From Klebsiella electrica (GTDB taxonomy: Bacteria; Pseudomonadota; Gammaproteobacteria; Enterobacterales; Enterobacteriaceae), in contig NZ_CP041247.1 of the NCBI RefSeq assembly GCF_006711645.1, positions 558,001 through 622,000 on the forward strand: 64,000 nucleotides of DNA. Reading direction: 5' to 3'. Shown one piece after another: positions 26,933 through 40,232 of the stretch. The position numbers and the translations under genes were made by a program. Below the pieces are notes generated by a model. It did not search any database and was not told the DNA's origin. It saw only the letters and a list, made by a program, of their open reading frames with translations. The first letter of the stretch is position 1. Each line of letters begins with the position of its first letter.

Positions 26933-27213
26933 CGGTATCCATACCGGTCAATGCGATGTAATGAATCATCGCCAGTACATTCCTGTGGTTTATATGTTGC
27001 GACGGCAGAAAGATAACTTGTCATACAACTTTAAAGGTTGAGTACTGTCACAAAAGTGGGAAAGTTCATGGGGGTATTATTTCTTGCGAGCAAAGCCAGT
27101 ACTGGCGCGGCTTGCGCAAGGGTTTACGCCAGAAAGGAGACTTTTTTTGTCAGCGTTTATTGATCTAACTCACGAAAAAGATTTCGGCCTGTGGAAATTG
27201 GTGTGATAACTTT
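26933..27213. promoter_or_regulatory. exuT-uxaC divergent control region: ExuR-like boxes and CRP site
   Basis: The 481-base gap between exuT and uxaC contains no gene. It has a perfect dyad CGGTATCCATACCG (26933-26946), a box AACTTGTCATACAACTTT (27015-27032) and a box AAATTGGTGTGATAACTTT (27195-27213). All three resemble the ExuR operator to different degrees. TTTATTGATCTAACTCACGA at 27157-27176 fits a CRP site (TGA-N6-TCA). Catabolite activation and ExuR repression of both sides is the known E. coli pattern. Confidence 0.55.
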
Positions 27214-27238
27214 GTCAGCATGATCGTCAATCATCTGA

Positions 27239-28684
<1,446 letters not shown>

Positions 28685-28702
28685 GACCAGAGGCCGGTTG
28701 TT

Positions 28703-30190
28703 ATGCAATACATTAAAATCCATTCGCAGGATAACGTTGCTGTCGCGTTAGCAGATATGGCGGCGGGTACCCAGGTCACCATTGATGATGATGCAGTTAC
28801 CTTAAGCCAGGACGTGGTACGTGGTCATAAGTTCGCGCTACGCGCGATTGCGAAGGGTGAAAACGTCATCAAGTATGGTCTGCCCATTGGTCATGCGCTG
28901 GCGGATATTGCGCCTGGGGAGCATATTCATGCCCATAATACGCGAACCAACCTGAGCGACCTTGACGAGTATCGCTATCAACCGGATCTTGCCGGGCCTT
29001 CGGCGCAGCCGGCCGACCGCGACGTGCAGCTCTATCGTCGTGCTAACGGTGAGGTCGGGGTGCGCAATGAACTCTGGATCCTGCCGACCGTCGGCTGTGT
29101 CAACGGTATCGCCCGTCAGATTCAGAACCGGTTTCTGAAAGAGACCAACGAAGCGGAAGGCACCGATGGCGTCTTCCTCTTCAATCACACTTACGGCTGC
29201 TCGCAGCTGGGGGATGATCACATCAATACCCGTACCATGTTGCAAAACATGGTGCGTCACCCGAACGCCGGGGCCGTGCTGGTGATTGGCCTCGGTTGCG
29301 AGAACAACCAGGTCGACGCGTTCCGCGAAACCCTTGGCGAGTTCGATCCGCAGCGCGTTCACTTTATGATCTGCCAGAAGCAGGACGACGAAGTGGAAGC
29401 GGGAGTGGAGCATCTGCATCAGCTTTATGAGGTGATGCGTCACGACAGACGTGAGCCAGGCAAACTGAGTGAGCTGAAGTTTGGCCTCGAGTGCGGCGGT
29501 TCAGATGGCCTGTCGGGGATTACCGCGAACCCGATGCTGGGACGCTTCTCGGATTACCTGATAGCCAACGGTGGCACCACCGTACTGACGGAAGTTCCGG
29601 AAATGTTCGGCGCCGAGCAGCTGCTGATGAGCCACTGCCGCGATGAAAAGACCTTCGACAAGCTGGTGACGATGGTCAATGACTTTAAGCAGTACTTCAT
29701 TGCGCATAACCAGCCGATTTACGAGAACCCGTCGCCGGGGAATAAGGCGGGCGGGATCACCACGCTGGAGGATAAGTCGCTGGGCTGTACGCAGAAAGCG
29801 GGCTCCAGCGAGGTGGTGGATGTCCTGCGCTATGGCGAACGTTTAAAAGTGCATGGCCTCAACCTGCTGAGCGCGCCGGGCAACGATGCGGTGGCCACCA
29901 GCGCGCTGGCCGGCGCGGGCTGTCATATGGTGCTGTTCAGCACCGGTCGCGGCACGCCTTACGGCGGTTTCGTGCCGACGGTGAAAATCTCGACCAACAG
30001 CGAGCTGGCGGCGAAAAAGAAACACTGGATCGATTTCGACGCCGGCCAACTGATTCACGGTAAAGCGATGCCTCAACTGCTGGAAGAGTTCGTGGATACC
30101 CTCGTTGATATCGTCAATGGCAAACCGACCTGCAATGAGCGTAATGACTTCCGTGAGCTGGCTATCTTTAAGAGTGGCGTAACGTTGTAG
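28703..30190 (+). CDS. uxaA: Altronate dehydratase
   Basis: 495 residues. An N-terminal SAF domain (about residues 5-80, VRGHKFALRAIAKGENVIKY) and the UxaA catalytic domain ([66 protein letters not shown]). It converts altronate to 2-keto-3-deoxygluconate. It follows uxaC by 18 bases. It is a paralogue of garD in this window, with the same Fe(II)-type metal ligands expected. Confidence 0.97.
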   Translation: MQYIKIHSQDNVAVALADMAAGTQVTIDDDAVTLSQDVVRGHKFALRAIAKGENVIKYGLPIGHALADIAPGEHIHAHNTRTNLSDLDEYRYQPDLAGPSAQPADRDVQLYRRANGEVGVRNELWILPTVGCVNGIARQIQNRFLKETNEAEGTDGVFLFNHTYGCSQLGDDHINTRTMLQNMVRHPNAGAVLVIGLGCENNQVDAFRETLGEFDPQRVHFMICQKQDDEVEAGVEHLHQLYEVMRHDRREPGKLSELKFGLECGGSDGLSGITANPMLGRFSDYLIANGGTTVLTEVPEMFGAEQLLMSHCRDEKTFDKLVTMVNDFKQYFIAHNQPIYENPSPGNKAGGITTLEDKSLGCTQKAGSSEVVDVLRYGERLKVHGLNLLSAPGNDAVATSALAGAGCHMVLFSTGRGTPYGGFVPTVKISTNSELAAKKKHWIDFDAGQLIHGKAMPQLLEEFVDTLVDIVNGKPTCNERNDFRELAIFKSGVTL

Positions 30191-30253
30191 GAACCCGCTA
30201 TTATCCCCTGCCGTTGCCCCTGGTCTGTTGAGGGTAGCATTATCGTTGCTGTT

Positions 30254-30286
30254 AAAAACGGCGTTTCATAATATGGAGCGCCGTTT
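30254..30286 (+). terminator. uxaCA terminator
   Basis: AAAACGGCG and CGCCGTTT form the stem of an intrinsic terminator, followed by GTTTGTG, 64 bases after the uxaA stop. Confidence 0.75.
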
Positions 30287-30315
30287 GTTTGTGTATTTCC
30301 TGATAAGGACTTCCC

Positions 30316-30870
30316 ATGACCGCGTATTGGCTGGCCCAGGGCGTTGGCGTCATCGCCTTTCTGATCGGTATCACCACTTTTATCAATCGCGACGAGCGTC
30401 GATTTAAACTACAGCTGGCGGTCTATAGCGCAACCATCGGCGTGCACTTCTTTTTGATGGGAGCGTACCCGGCGGGGATAAGCGCCGAGCTGAATACCAT
30501 ACGAACCCTTGTCTCGATGCGTACCCGTAAGCTCTGGGTGATGGCCGTTTTTATTGTGCTCACGCTGGTGTTTGGACTGGCAAAAATCCAGCATGCGATG
30601 GAGCTATTGCCCATTATTGCGACGCTTGCCAGCACCTGGGCACTCTTTCGCTGTCGGGGGCTGACCGTTCGCTGTGTGATGTGGTGTGCGACCGCCTGCT
30701 GGGTTATGCATAACTTCTGGCTGGGGTCGATCGGCGGCACGTTAATTGAAGGGAGCTTTCTGGTGATGAACGGCCTGAATATCGTGCGCTTCCGGCGGAT
30801 GCAAAAGCGTGGTATCGATCCGTTTAAAGTGGAAAGGAGCGTGCAGGAAGAGACCCCTCCTGCGCGCTAA
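30316..30870 (+). CDS. ygjV: YgjV inner-membrane protein
   Basis: 184 residues with about six hydrophobic helices (GVGVIAFLIGITTFINRDER, MAVFIVLTLVFGLA). It belongs to the YgjV/Imp family. E. coli YgjV is uncharacterised. AAGGACTTCCC precedes ATG 30316. It stands alone between the uxa terminator and convergent alx; the E. coli neighbour sstT is not present here. Confidence 0.9.
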   Translation: MTAYWLAQGVGVIAFLIGITTFINRDERRFKLQLAVYSATIGVHFFLMGAYPAGISAELNTIRTLVSMRTRKLWVMAVFIVLTLVFGLAKIQHAMELLPIIATLASTWALFRCRGLTVRCVMWCATACWVMHNFWLGSIGGTLIEGSFLVMNGLNIVRFRRMQKRGIDPFKVERSVQEETPPAR

Positions 30871-30965
30871 ATGCGGCGGTTTTGTCCACCATCGTCCATA
30901 TTTGCCAGGCCTGCGGGAGCAACGGGCCGGGTGAAAACGGTCTCCCCCGGCCATGTTGTCGCTGA

Positions 30966-31931
30966 TTACCGCTGTTTTTGCTTGTCGTGTTGCTGATTGA
31001 CCCAGGCGTTAATCAGCAGCGTCAGCGCCAGAATACCGCCAACCACGCCGAGCGAGACGCCAATCGGGATATGGTAGACGTCGACGATCAGCATCTTGAT
31101 ACCGATAAAGACCAGAATGATCGACAGACCATATTTCAGCATGGAGAAGCGCTCTGCGACGCCAGCCAGCAGGAAGTACATGGCGCGCAGGCCGAGGATC
31201 GCGAACAGGTTCGACGTCAGCACGATAAACGGATCGGTGGTGACGGCGAAGATTGCCGGGATACTATCGACCGCGAAAATCACGTCGCTCAGTTCGACCA
31301 GGATCAGCACCAGCAGCAGCGGCGTGGCGAACAGGACGCCGTTTTGCCGCGTAAAGAAGCGCTCGCCTTCAATCTTATCGGTCATCCGCAGGTGGCTGCG
31401 GATCCAGCGTACCAGCGGTTTGTCGCCGATGTCGGCATCATCCTCTTTCGCCAGCGCCATCTTCACGCCGGTAAACAGCAGGAAAGCGCCGAAGAGATAG
31501 AGCAACCACTCGAACTGGGAAATGAGCCAGCTGCCGCCAAAGATCATTCCCGTACGCAGCACGATCGCGCCCAGTACGCCGTAAACCAGTACCCGGCGCT
31601 GCAGCGCAGGCGGCACGGAGAAGTAGCTGAACAGCATCAGCCAGACAAAGACATTGTCCACGGCCAGCGCTTTTTCAATCAGATAGCCGGTAAGGAAAGC
31701 CAGCGCCTGCGGATCGGCGACGGCGCGGCCTGCGGTTTGCGCCAGATACCACCAGAAAGCGGTGTTAAAGAGAAGGGAGAGCGTGACCCAGAGAATTGAC
31801 CAACCCGCGGCCTGTTTCATGGTCATGCCATGCGCCCCACGCCGTCCCTGAAGAAGCAGATCGATGGCTAACATGATCACCACGATCACGGCGAATCCGC
31901 CCCATAACAACGGTGTGCCGACAGTATTCAT
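30966..31931 (-). CDS. alx: TerC-family manganese exporter Alx
   Basis: 321 residues, nine or so membrane helices, with the TerC signatures [20 protein letters not shown] and [20 protein letters not shown] (acidic metal-path residues). E. coli Alx is an alkali-inducible inner-membrane protein that lowers cytosolic manganese. AAGGAATTAAGTA precedes ATG 31931. It is preceded by a riboswitch-type leader and a terminator hairpin (separate entries), so expression is probably set by pH and manganese at the RNA level. Confidence 0.95.
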   Translation of the reverse strand: MNTVGTPLLWGGFAVIVVIMLAIDLLLQGRRGAHGMTMKQAAGWSILWVTLSLLFNTAFWWYLAQTAGRAVADPQALAFLTGYLIEKALAVDNVFVWLMLFSYFSVPPALQRRVLVYGVLGAIVLRTGMIFGGSWLISQFEWLLYLFGAFLLFTGVKMALAKEDDADIGDKPLVRWIRSHLRMTDKIEGERFFTRQNGVLFATPLLLVLILVELSDVIFAVDSIPAIFAVTTDPFIVLTSNLFAILGLRAMYFLLAGVAERFSMLKYGLSIILVFIGIKMLIVDVYHIPIGVSLGVVGGILALTLLINAWVNQQHDKQKQR

Positions 31932-31947
31932 TACTTAATTCCTTACA

Positions 31948-31984
31948 TAAAAACAAAACGGCTGACGTCGGAAGACGGCAGCCG
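31948..31984 (-). terminator. Intrinsic terminator hairpin in the alx leader
   Basis: On the minus strand CGGCTGCCGTC, loop TTCC, GACGTCAGCCG is followed by TTTTGTTTTT. It ends 17 bases before the alx start codon and lies downstream of the riboswitch-like fold. That is the expected place for an attenuator. Confidence 0.75.
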
Positions 31985-31999
31985 CTGCGTGTTTATGCA

Positions 32000-32148
32000 T
32001 AGACCTCGCCTTCCGGCAAGGTCTCACTTACAACAATAAAAGAAGCGCGCGATAACGGCAGGACCTTTTATTATTGCCCGGCGACCGGATGCGGCTTTAC
32101 ACGCATCGTAATGACGATCCACCGGCAAGGAAGTTACTCCCCTTTGCA
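32000..32148 (-). promoter_or_regulatory. Manganese riboswitch (yybP-ykoY family) / pH-responsive element of alx
   Basis: Read on the minus strand, the leader has GCAAAGGGGAGTAAC near its 5' end and GTGAGACCTTGCCGG near its 3' end. These are the two conserved internal-loop segments of the yybP-ykoY Mn2+ riboswitch. In E. coli the alx leader (PRE) is known to respond to alkaline pH and Mn2+. Exact fold limits are approximate. Confidence 0.82.
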
Positions 32149-32154
32149 GGTAAC

Positions 32155-32183
32155 AAAATATGACAAGGGATAAATGGCGTCAA
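32155..32183 (-). promoter_or_regulatory. alx promoter
   Basis: Minus-strand TTGACG (32183-32178), a 17-base spacer and TATTTT (32160-32155) predict transcription starting near 32148, at the 5' edge of the riboswitch. The -35 lies about 30 bases beyond the ygjR stop codon, inside the ygjR-alx gap. Confidence 0.65.
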
Positions 32184-32211
32184 TGGTGGCTGACGCTCCC
32201 TTTACACTCTT

Positions 32212-33201
32212 TTACGCCACCTGCGGATTATCCGCCGGGAATACGACGCCGGTCTGGCGGCGTATTTCACTCAGCAGCTTCGCCGTAATGCGGCTGACTT
32301 CCAGCCCCGGGTGAACAACCTGGTTGTTCTCCACCAGACGTGCAAACTCTTCTGCCTCGTACAGCATGGTATTGATATGCTGCGGCTGCGTCAGATCCTG
32401 AGCCTTCCCGCCGCGTGGGATGAAACAGATCTTCTGGCACTCGGAGATTTTTTCGATCGTCAGCGCACCGGCTTCGCCCTGAATTTCGCTTGGCAGCGTG
32501 GAGTCGCTCACTTTGGAGTGGTGCAGGGTGACGTCAAAATCGGCGTAGTTCAGGATCACGCTGCCCTGGGCATCAACGCCGCTGTCCAGCAGGCTGGCGC
32601 TGGCGTGAACCGCGCGCGGCTCGCCCCACAGCGCCACCGCCGAGGCCAGACAATAGAAACCGATATCCATAATCGAGCCGTTTGAGAAGGCCGGGTTGAA
32701 GGTGTTCGGGTTCTCACCGTCGAGATAGCGCTGATAGCGGGAGGAGTACTGGCAGTAGTTGATAAACGCTTTATGCAGTTTACCTACCTTGCCGAGCGAC
32801 TGTTGCAGCAGCAGAAAATTCGGCAGGCTGGCGGTCTTGAAGGCTTCGAACAGCACCACCTGGTTTTCGCGAGCGATACGGATAGCGTCTTCGACTTCCC
32901 GCAGGTTTGAGGCCAGCGGTTTTTCGCAAATTACGTGCTTTTTATGGCTCAGAAACAGCTTTGTTTGCGGGAAGTGCAGGGAGTTCGGGCTGGCAATGTA
33001 CACCGCGTCGACGGCATCGCTTTGCGCCAGCTCGTCCAGCGAGGTAAACAGCTGCTCGACGGGATAATCGCTGGCAAAGGCCTGCGCTTGTTCAAGACTG
33101 CGGGAGTAAATGGCGGTGAGTTTATATTTGCCCGTTTCATGGGCGGCATCGACAAACTGTTTTGTTATCCAGTTTGTGCCAACAACAGCGAAACGTATCA
33201 T
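32212..33201 (-). CDS. ygjR: Gfo/Idh/MocA-family oxidoreductase YgjR
   Basis: 329 residues. N-terminal Rossmann fold (IRFAVVGTNWITKQFVDAA), the dinucleotide/substrate motif VICEKPLASN, and the C-terminal sheet domain with FSNGSIMDIGFYCLASAVAL. It is a putative NAD(P)-dependent dehydrogenase of unknown substrate, the closest match being E. coli YgjR. It is monocistronic and upstream of alx on the same strand. Confidence 0.92.
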   Translation of the reverse strand: MIRFAVVGTNWITKQFVDAAHETGKYKLTAIYSRSLEQAQAFASDYPVEQLFTSLDELAQSDAVDAVYIASPNSLHFPQTKLFLSHKKHVICEKPLASNLREVEDAIRIARENQVVLFEAFKTASLPNFLLLQQSLGKVGKLHKAFINYCQYSSRYQRYLDGENPNTFNPAFSNGSIMDIGFYCLASAVALWGEPRAVHASASLLDSGVDAQGSVILNYADFDVTLHHSKVSDSTLPSEIQGEAGALTIEKISECQKICFIPRGGKAQDLTQPQHINTMLYEAEEFARLVENNQVVHPGLEVSRITAKLLSEIRRQTGVVFPADNPQVA

Positions 33202-33274
33202 AAACGTTAACGAACTCCGTTAAAGGGGACCTTGGGCCACTCTAACATGCCATCATGACAAAACCAGTGCGCGA

Positions 33275-33775
33275 CTACGCAGAACGATTTAACGAAAGAT
33301 GCGTCAGCCACAGACGGGTATCGAACTCCAGCTGGTGGTACTGCGGCTCCATATAGCAACACAGTTGATAGAAGGCCTTGTTGTGCTCCTTCTCTTTAAG
33401 GTGCGCCAGCTCATGCACCACGATCATGCGTAAAAATGCCTCCGGCGCATCGCGGAACACCGTCGCCACCCGGATTTCGGCTTTCGCTTTCAGCTTACCG
33501 CCCTGAACCCGCGAAATGGCGGTATGCAGACCTAGCGCGTTATTCAGGACGTGGATCTTACTGTCGTACATCACCTTATTGACCGGCGCCGCGCCGCGCA
33601 AATAGCGGGTTTTCAGATCCTGGGTGTATTGATATAGCGCCTTATCGTTATTGACGTCATGGCCTTCCGGGTAGCGTTTCTGCAGGACCGCCCCCAGGCG
33701 CTGTTCGGCAATCAATGTGCGGACCTGAGAAAGTAAATTCTCCGGATAGCCCTGCAGGTAAGTGAGTTGACTCAT
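33275..33775 (-). CDS. ygjP: YgjP-like zinc metalloprotease-domain protein
   Basis: 166 residues of the YgjP/M48-like family (COG1451). The zinc site is VVHELAHLKEKEHNKAF (HELAH plus a downstream His). Start ATG 33775 (MSQLTYLQGYPENLL) follows GGAG and matches E. coli; an upstream extension to 33868 is rejected. It is divergent from rlmG with a 136-base gap. The E. coli neighbour ygjQ is not found between this gene and ygjR. Confidence 0.92.
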   Translation of the reverse strand: MSQLTYLQGYPENLLSQVRTLIAEQRLGAVLQKRYPEGHDVNNDKALYQYTQDLKTRYLRGAAPVNKVMYDSKIHVLNNALGLHTAISRVQGGKLKAKAEIRVATVFRDAPEAFLRMIVVHELAHLKEKEHNKAFYQLCCYMEPQYHQLEFDTRLWLTHLSLNRSA

Positions 33776-33911
33776 GACGGCTCCAGATAAAAGATCTTCA
33801 CATCCTCCTTCAGGCTGCATCGGCGCATCTTGAATGATTTTGTGTATAAAAAGGGTATACTCACGCACCCTTTCAGGGATAACGCCGAAATTTTACCACT
33901 CAGGAGGGCCG

Positions 33912-35048
33912 ATGAGCCACTTAGACAACGGTTTCCGTTCACTGACACTAAAACGTTTTCCAGAAACGGATGACGTTAACCCGCTACTGGCGTGGGAAGC
34001 GGCGGATGAATATCTGCTGCAGCAGTTGGATGACACGGAGATTAACGGCCCGGTCCTGATTTTCAACGATACCTTTGGCGCACTGAGCTGCGCGCTGGCG
34101 GAGCATACGCCGTTTAGCATCGGCGACTCTTACCTCACCGAACTCGCCACGCGTGAGAATTTACGCCATAACGATATTGCGGAATCCAGCGTCAAGTTTC
34201 TCGACAGCACCGCGGAGTATCCGTCGGCGCCAGGCGTTGTCCTGATGAAAGTGCCGAAAACGCTGGCCTTGCTCGAGCAGCAGCTGCGCGCGCTGCGCCA
34301 GGTCGTGACGCCGCAAACCCGCATTATCGCCGGCGCAAAGGCGCGCGATATCCATACTTCTACGCTGGAGCTGTTTGAGAAAGTGCTGGGGCCGACTACT
34401 ACCACTCTGGCCTGGAAGAAAGCCCGCCTGATCAACTGTACTTTCAGTAAGCCAGAACTTGCCGATGCGCCGCAGACGCTGAACTGGAAGCTGGAGGGGA
34501 CCGACTGGACCATTCACAACCACGCGAACGTGTTCTCCCGCACCGGGCTGGATATCGGCGCGCGATTCTTTATCGAACACCTGCCGGCAGATCTTGAAGG
34601 CGAGATTGTCGATCTGGGCTGTGGTAACGGAGTGATTGGCCTGACGCTGCTGGAGAAGAACCCGCAGGCTAACGTGGTGTTCGTCGATGAGTCGCCGATG
34701 GCCGTCGCCTCCAGTCGCCTGAACGTGGAGACCAACATGCCCGAGGCGCTGGATCGCTGCGAGTTTATGATTAATAACGCGCTGTCCGGCGTGGAACCTT
34801 TCCGCTTCAACGCCGTGTTGTGCAACCCGCCGTTCCACCAGAAACACGCGTTAACCGATAATATCGCCTGGGAGATGTTCCACCACGCGCGCCGCTGCCT
34901 GAAGATCAACGGTGAGCTGTATATTGTGGCCAACCGCCATCTGGATTATTTCCACAAGCTGAAGAAAATTTTCGGTAATTGCGCTACCGTCGCCACCAAC
35001 AATAAATTTGTGGTGTTGAAAGCGGTGAAACTGCGTAAGTTGCGCTAA
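33912..35048 (+). CDS. rlmG: 23S rRNA (guanine-1835-N2) methyltransferase
   Basis: 378 residues, the E. coli length. It has a degenerate N-terminal Rossmann half and a C-terminal SAM-binding half with [19 protein letters not shown] and the N6/N2-adenine/guanine methylase motif [12 protein letters not shown]. It methylates G1835 of 23S rRNA. ATG 33912 follows AGGAGGGCCG, a strong Shine-Dalgarno sequence. It is convergent with fadH; repeats lie between them. Confidence 0.96.
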   Translation: MSHLDNGFRSLTLKRFPETDDVNPLLAWEAADEYLLQQLDDTEINGPVLIFNDTFGALSCALAEHTPFSIGDSYLTELATRENLRHNDIAESSVKFLDSTAEYPSAPGVVLMKVPKTLALLEQQLRALRQVVTPQTRIIAGAKARDIHTSTLELFEKVLGPTTTTLAWKKARLINCTFSKPELADAPQTLNWKLEGTDWTIHNHANVFSRTGLDIGARFFIEHLPADLEGEIVDLGCGNGVIGLTLLEKNPQANVVFVDESPMAVASSRLNVETNMPEALDRCEFMINNALSGVEPFRFNAVLCNPPFHQKHALTDNIAWEMFHHARRCLKINGELYIVANRHLDYFHKLKKIFGNCATVATNNKFVVLKAVKLRKLR

Positions 35049-35121
35049 TCGCAGACCGCCAGGACATCCCGGCTGGCGGCGTTCGCCTTAGCCGGGCTAC
35101 TCATCTCACGTCGCCCGCACA

Positions 35122-37286
<2,165 letters not shown>

Positions 37287-37412
37287 TTACTAATTTAGCC
37301 GTCGTCAGCGAAAAGTGAAAAAGGGCGTGCGGTGATTGTGATGGGATTCAAATAACGATGGCGAGAATGTCCCCCTCCGCTGTGGGAAGGGGGCATGGGC
37401 AGGAATGGACGC

Positions 37413-39005
37413 TCAGGGTGCCGGAACGACAGGCGGGCGCCGCTCAAGGCCTGGCGCCTGCCACATCGAGGTGGTCAGCCCGCTGTCGACCAGCCCCAAC
37501 TGGTCGGCATAGACCGATTGCCATTTCTCCATCATCCCCTGGTACAGTTCGCGGTGTGCCGGATCGGGGGTAAACACCCGATGCCAGCTCACCAGCTTCT
37601 CGCCGGTGCTGGCCATATCGTTGTACAAACCGGCGCCGGTTCCGGCGGCGATCGCGCAGCCCAGCGCCGTGGCTTCACGCACCACCGGGACCCGCACCGG
37701 CAAGCCGGTGACATCGCTGAGAATCTGGCTCCACAATGCCCCTTTCGACCCGCCTCCGGCAAACACCAGGCTGTCGAAGGTCACGCCGGAAAAGCGGGAT
37801 ATTTGCGCCAGGTTGCAGGCGGAGACAATTGCCGCGTTCTCTTCCAGCGCCCGGAACAGAGTGGCCTTGTTGCATTTCTCTGGATCGATAGAAAGGTTAA
37901 TAAACGACGGCGCGGCGTGATACCACTGCTTAAAGTGCATGGCATCGGAGAAGATCGGCATCACGCCGTGGGAACCCGCCGGTACGCGGCTGGCCATCTC
38001 TTCGAGCAGGGCATAGGCATCCACCCCCAGGCGTTCGGCAACCAGCTTCTCTTCGGCGCAAAACGCATCGCGGAACCAGCGCATGGTCAGGCCGGTGAAG
38101 AAGCTGATCGACTCGGCCTGCGCCATGCCGGGAATGACGTGCGGGTTGATGCGAATATTCATCTGTGGGTCGGTACGGACCTTCGGCAGATTCACCACCT
38201 GTTGCCAGAAGGTGCCCCCCAGCACCGCGCTTTGACCAGCGCGTACCACTCCCAGACCCAGGCAGCCGAGCTGCACATCGCCGCCGCCCATGACCACCGG
38301 CGTGCCTTCCCGCAGGCCGCTTTGCCGTGCGGCCTCCTTGCTCACGGCGCCGAGCAGAGTGCCGGTTTCTTTAACCGGGGAGAGAATATCGGCACGCAAC
38401 CCGGCCATATCAAGCAGCGCTGGTCGCCAGTCGCGGCTGAACAGGTCGAGCATGCCGGTGGTACCGGCGTTGGAGGGATCGACGGCCAGTTCGCCGGAGA
38501 GTTTTGCCGCCAGCCAGTCGCTAATCATGGTGATGGTGGCGGCCTGACGGTAGATATCCGGGCGATGGTGGGCCAGCCACAGCAGGCGCGGCATGGCGCT
38601 TAATGCCAGCGTCTGGCCCGAGACGTCATAGACTTCAGATTCAAAATGATAATCATGGATCTCTTTAAGCTCCGCAACTTCACGGCTGGCGCGGGCATCG
38701 ACGTTGGCGCAGGCCCAGATAGCCTCGCCGTTGCGGTCGTAAAGCACAATCCCCTCGCGCATGGAACAGCAGGCGACGGACTGAATATCGCCCGCCTGGA
38801 GGTGCGCGTTTGCCAGCGCCTGGCGGATACACTGGCAGGCCAGCAGCCAGTTGGTGGTAAGGTCAAACTCCATCGAGCCGGGAACATTTTCCACGCTCAG
38901 GTGCTTCCATTCCGCCTGGCCGACCGCGACCTGGTGGCCGCTGAGATCGAAAATCACCGCCCGAATACTGCCGGTCCCGGCATCTAACGCTAACAGGTAA
39001 CTCAT
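37413..39005 (-). CDS. lsrK: Autoinducer-2 kinase
   Basis: 530 residues of the FGGY carbohydrate kinase family, the E. coli length. The N-terminal ATPase fold has [20 protein letters not shown]; further signatures are [20 protein letters not shown] and [20 protein letters not shown]. It phosphorylates AI-2 (DPD) in the cytoplasm so that phospho-AI-2 can release LsrR. It lies downstream of lsrR by 41 bases on the minus strand. The 177-base region before fadH contains a CCCCCT/AAGGGGG hairpin (37368-37392) that may end this transcript. Confidence 0.96.
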   Translation of the reverse strand: MSYLLALDAGTGSIRAVIFDLSGHQVAVGQAEWKHLSVENVPGSMEFDLTTNWLLACQCIRQALANAHLQAGDIQSVACCSMREGIVLYDRNGEAIWACANVDARASREVAELKEIHDYHFESEVYDVSGQTLALSAMPRLLWLAHHRPDIYRQAATITMISDWLAAKLSGELAVDPSNAGTTGMLDLFSRDWRPALLDMAGLRADILSPVKETGTLLGAVSKEAARQSGLREGTPVVMGGGDVQLGCLGLGVVRAGQSAVLGGTFWQQVVNLPKVRTDPQMNIRINPHVIPGMAQAESISFFTGLTMRWFRDAFCAEEKLVAERLGVDAYALLEEMASRVPAGSHGVMPIFSDAMHFKQWYHAAPSFINLSIDPEKCNKATLFRALEENAAIVSACNLAQISRFSGVTFDSLVFAGGGSKGALWSQILSDVTGLPVRVPVVREATALGCAIAAGTGAGLYNDMASTGEKLVSWHRVFTPDPAHRELYQGMMEKWQSVYADQLGLVDSGLTTSMWQAPGLERRPPVVPAP

Positions 39006-39046
39006 GACATGCGCCTCGCGGTTGTTGCGCGGCGCAGGGCCGTCCG

Positions 39047-40018
39047 TCAGGAGGCCAGCGTGAGCACCGCGCGTGCTGTTGTCTCTTCCGTTACCAGGCC
39101 ATTGATGCGTTTGCCCGTCAGGGCGGCATAAATCGCCTGCGCTTTTTCCGTGCCACCGGCAACGCCGACAATCGTTGGCAGTTGCGCCAGTTCGTCGAGG
39201 GTGACGCCGAGTAATTCCCGGTGAATCTCCAGATCCTCAACCCGCCTGCCGTCGGCCTGCAGGAAATAACCTAAAATGTCGCCCACCGCGCCTTTACGGG
39301 CGTACATCAACTGTTCACCTTCGCTGATGTAGCCGGAGCGCAGGATAGTCGCGTCGCGGCGCTGGTCGATGGCGCCGATGCCTACGACCGCCGCATCCGC
39401 CGCGGTGGCCGCCAGGATCACATCCCGGACGCTCGACTCGCGCCGCAGAATGTCAGCCACGTCGGCCGAAGAGACCCGCAGCGGCGCCGGAATGATGCTG
39501 ACGCGACAGGCGGCATCCAGCTGGCCGATACCGGTCATATAGGGACCCACGCCGCCGGAAAGCGTCACCAGACGCACCTGCTGCGAACTGATAAACCCGC
39601 TCAGGTGCTGCAAACAGCTCATAGTGGCTTCGCCAAATCCCACCGCCAGCAGCTGTCCCGGTTCCAGTACCCCCATCAGCGATTGCGCCGCGCCGATGCC
39701 CAGTCGTGTATTCATCGGCGGCGTATTGAGCGCCGGCAGCACGCGGGCAATCTTCAGGTCAAAACGCTGTTGCAGCTCGGTTTCCAGCGCCAGACACCCT
39801 TCATAGCGGGAGTTGATCTGCACGCGGATCACCCCGGACTGGCGGCCTTTCTCCAGCAGGCGGGAGATCTTTAACCGCGGCAGCCCCAGGCGCTCGCCGA
39901 TATCGTTCTGCGTCAATCCGTCGTGGTAATAACACCAGGCTACCCGTGCCACCAGCTCCTCTTCGGCTAACGCCAGTCCCGCGTAGCGGCTCTCTTCCGT
40001 AATGCGTTTTTCGCTCAT
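39047..40018 (-). CDS. lsrR: Transcriptional repressor LsrR
   Basis: 323 residues of the SorC/DeoR family. The N-terminal HTH is [25 protein letters not shown]. The C-terminal phospho-AI-2-binding domain has [28 protein letters not shown] and [19 protein letters not shown]. It represses lsrACDBFG and lsrRK. It diverges from lsrA. The N-terminus is a few residues longer than in E. coli. Confidence 0.95.
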   Translation of the reverse strand: MSEKRITEESRYAGLALAEEELVARVAWCYYHDGLTQNDIGERLGLPRLKISRLLEKGRQSGVIRVQINSRYEGCLALETELQQRFDLKIARVLPALNTPPMNTRLGIGAAQSLMGVLEPGQLLAVGFGEATMSCLQHLSGFISSQQVRLVTLSGGVGPYMTGIGQLDAACRVSIIPAPLRVSSADVADILRRESSVRDVILAATAADAAVVGIGAIDQRRDATILRSGYISEGEQLMYARKGAVGDILGYFLQADGRRVEDLEIHRELLGVTLDELAQLPTIVGVAGGTEKAQAIYAALTGKRINGLVTEETTARAVLTLAS

Positions 40019-40232
40019 AAAGTGAACTCTTATAAAAATTTAGATCATATGTTCGCTATTGCGCGGTCGGAAAGTGTGAGCCGCCCGGCAAAACCGATCT
40101 TTCATTGTTTGCAGGTTTTTTCCAACTATCTAAAGCATGAAATTGTGATCTTTGCACGGTTGTAAATATAGTTCACCGTCTACGCTTTTGAACATTGTTA
40201 AATTAAAAAATCATTTGTTCATGCGAGGCGCG
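40019..40232. promoter_or_regulatory. lsrR-lsrA divergent promoter region: CRP site and LsrR-like dyad
   Basis: ATTGTGATCTTTGCACGGTT (40142-40161) fits a CRP half-pair (TGTGA-N6-CACG). TGAACA (40189-40194) and TGTTCA (40216-40221) form an inverted repeat just before lsrA. A further ATATGTTCGC lies near lsrR (40046-40055). Regulation by CRP-cAMP and LsrR is established for E. coli and Salmonella lsr; exact LsrR contact bases here are inferred. Confidence 0.55.

Noticed and set aside
37395..38603. 402-codon plus-strand frame
   Set aside because: Antisense shadow of lsrK, which has clear family motifs on the other strand.
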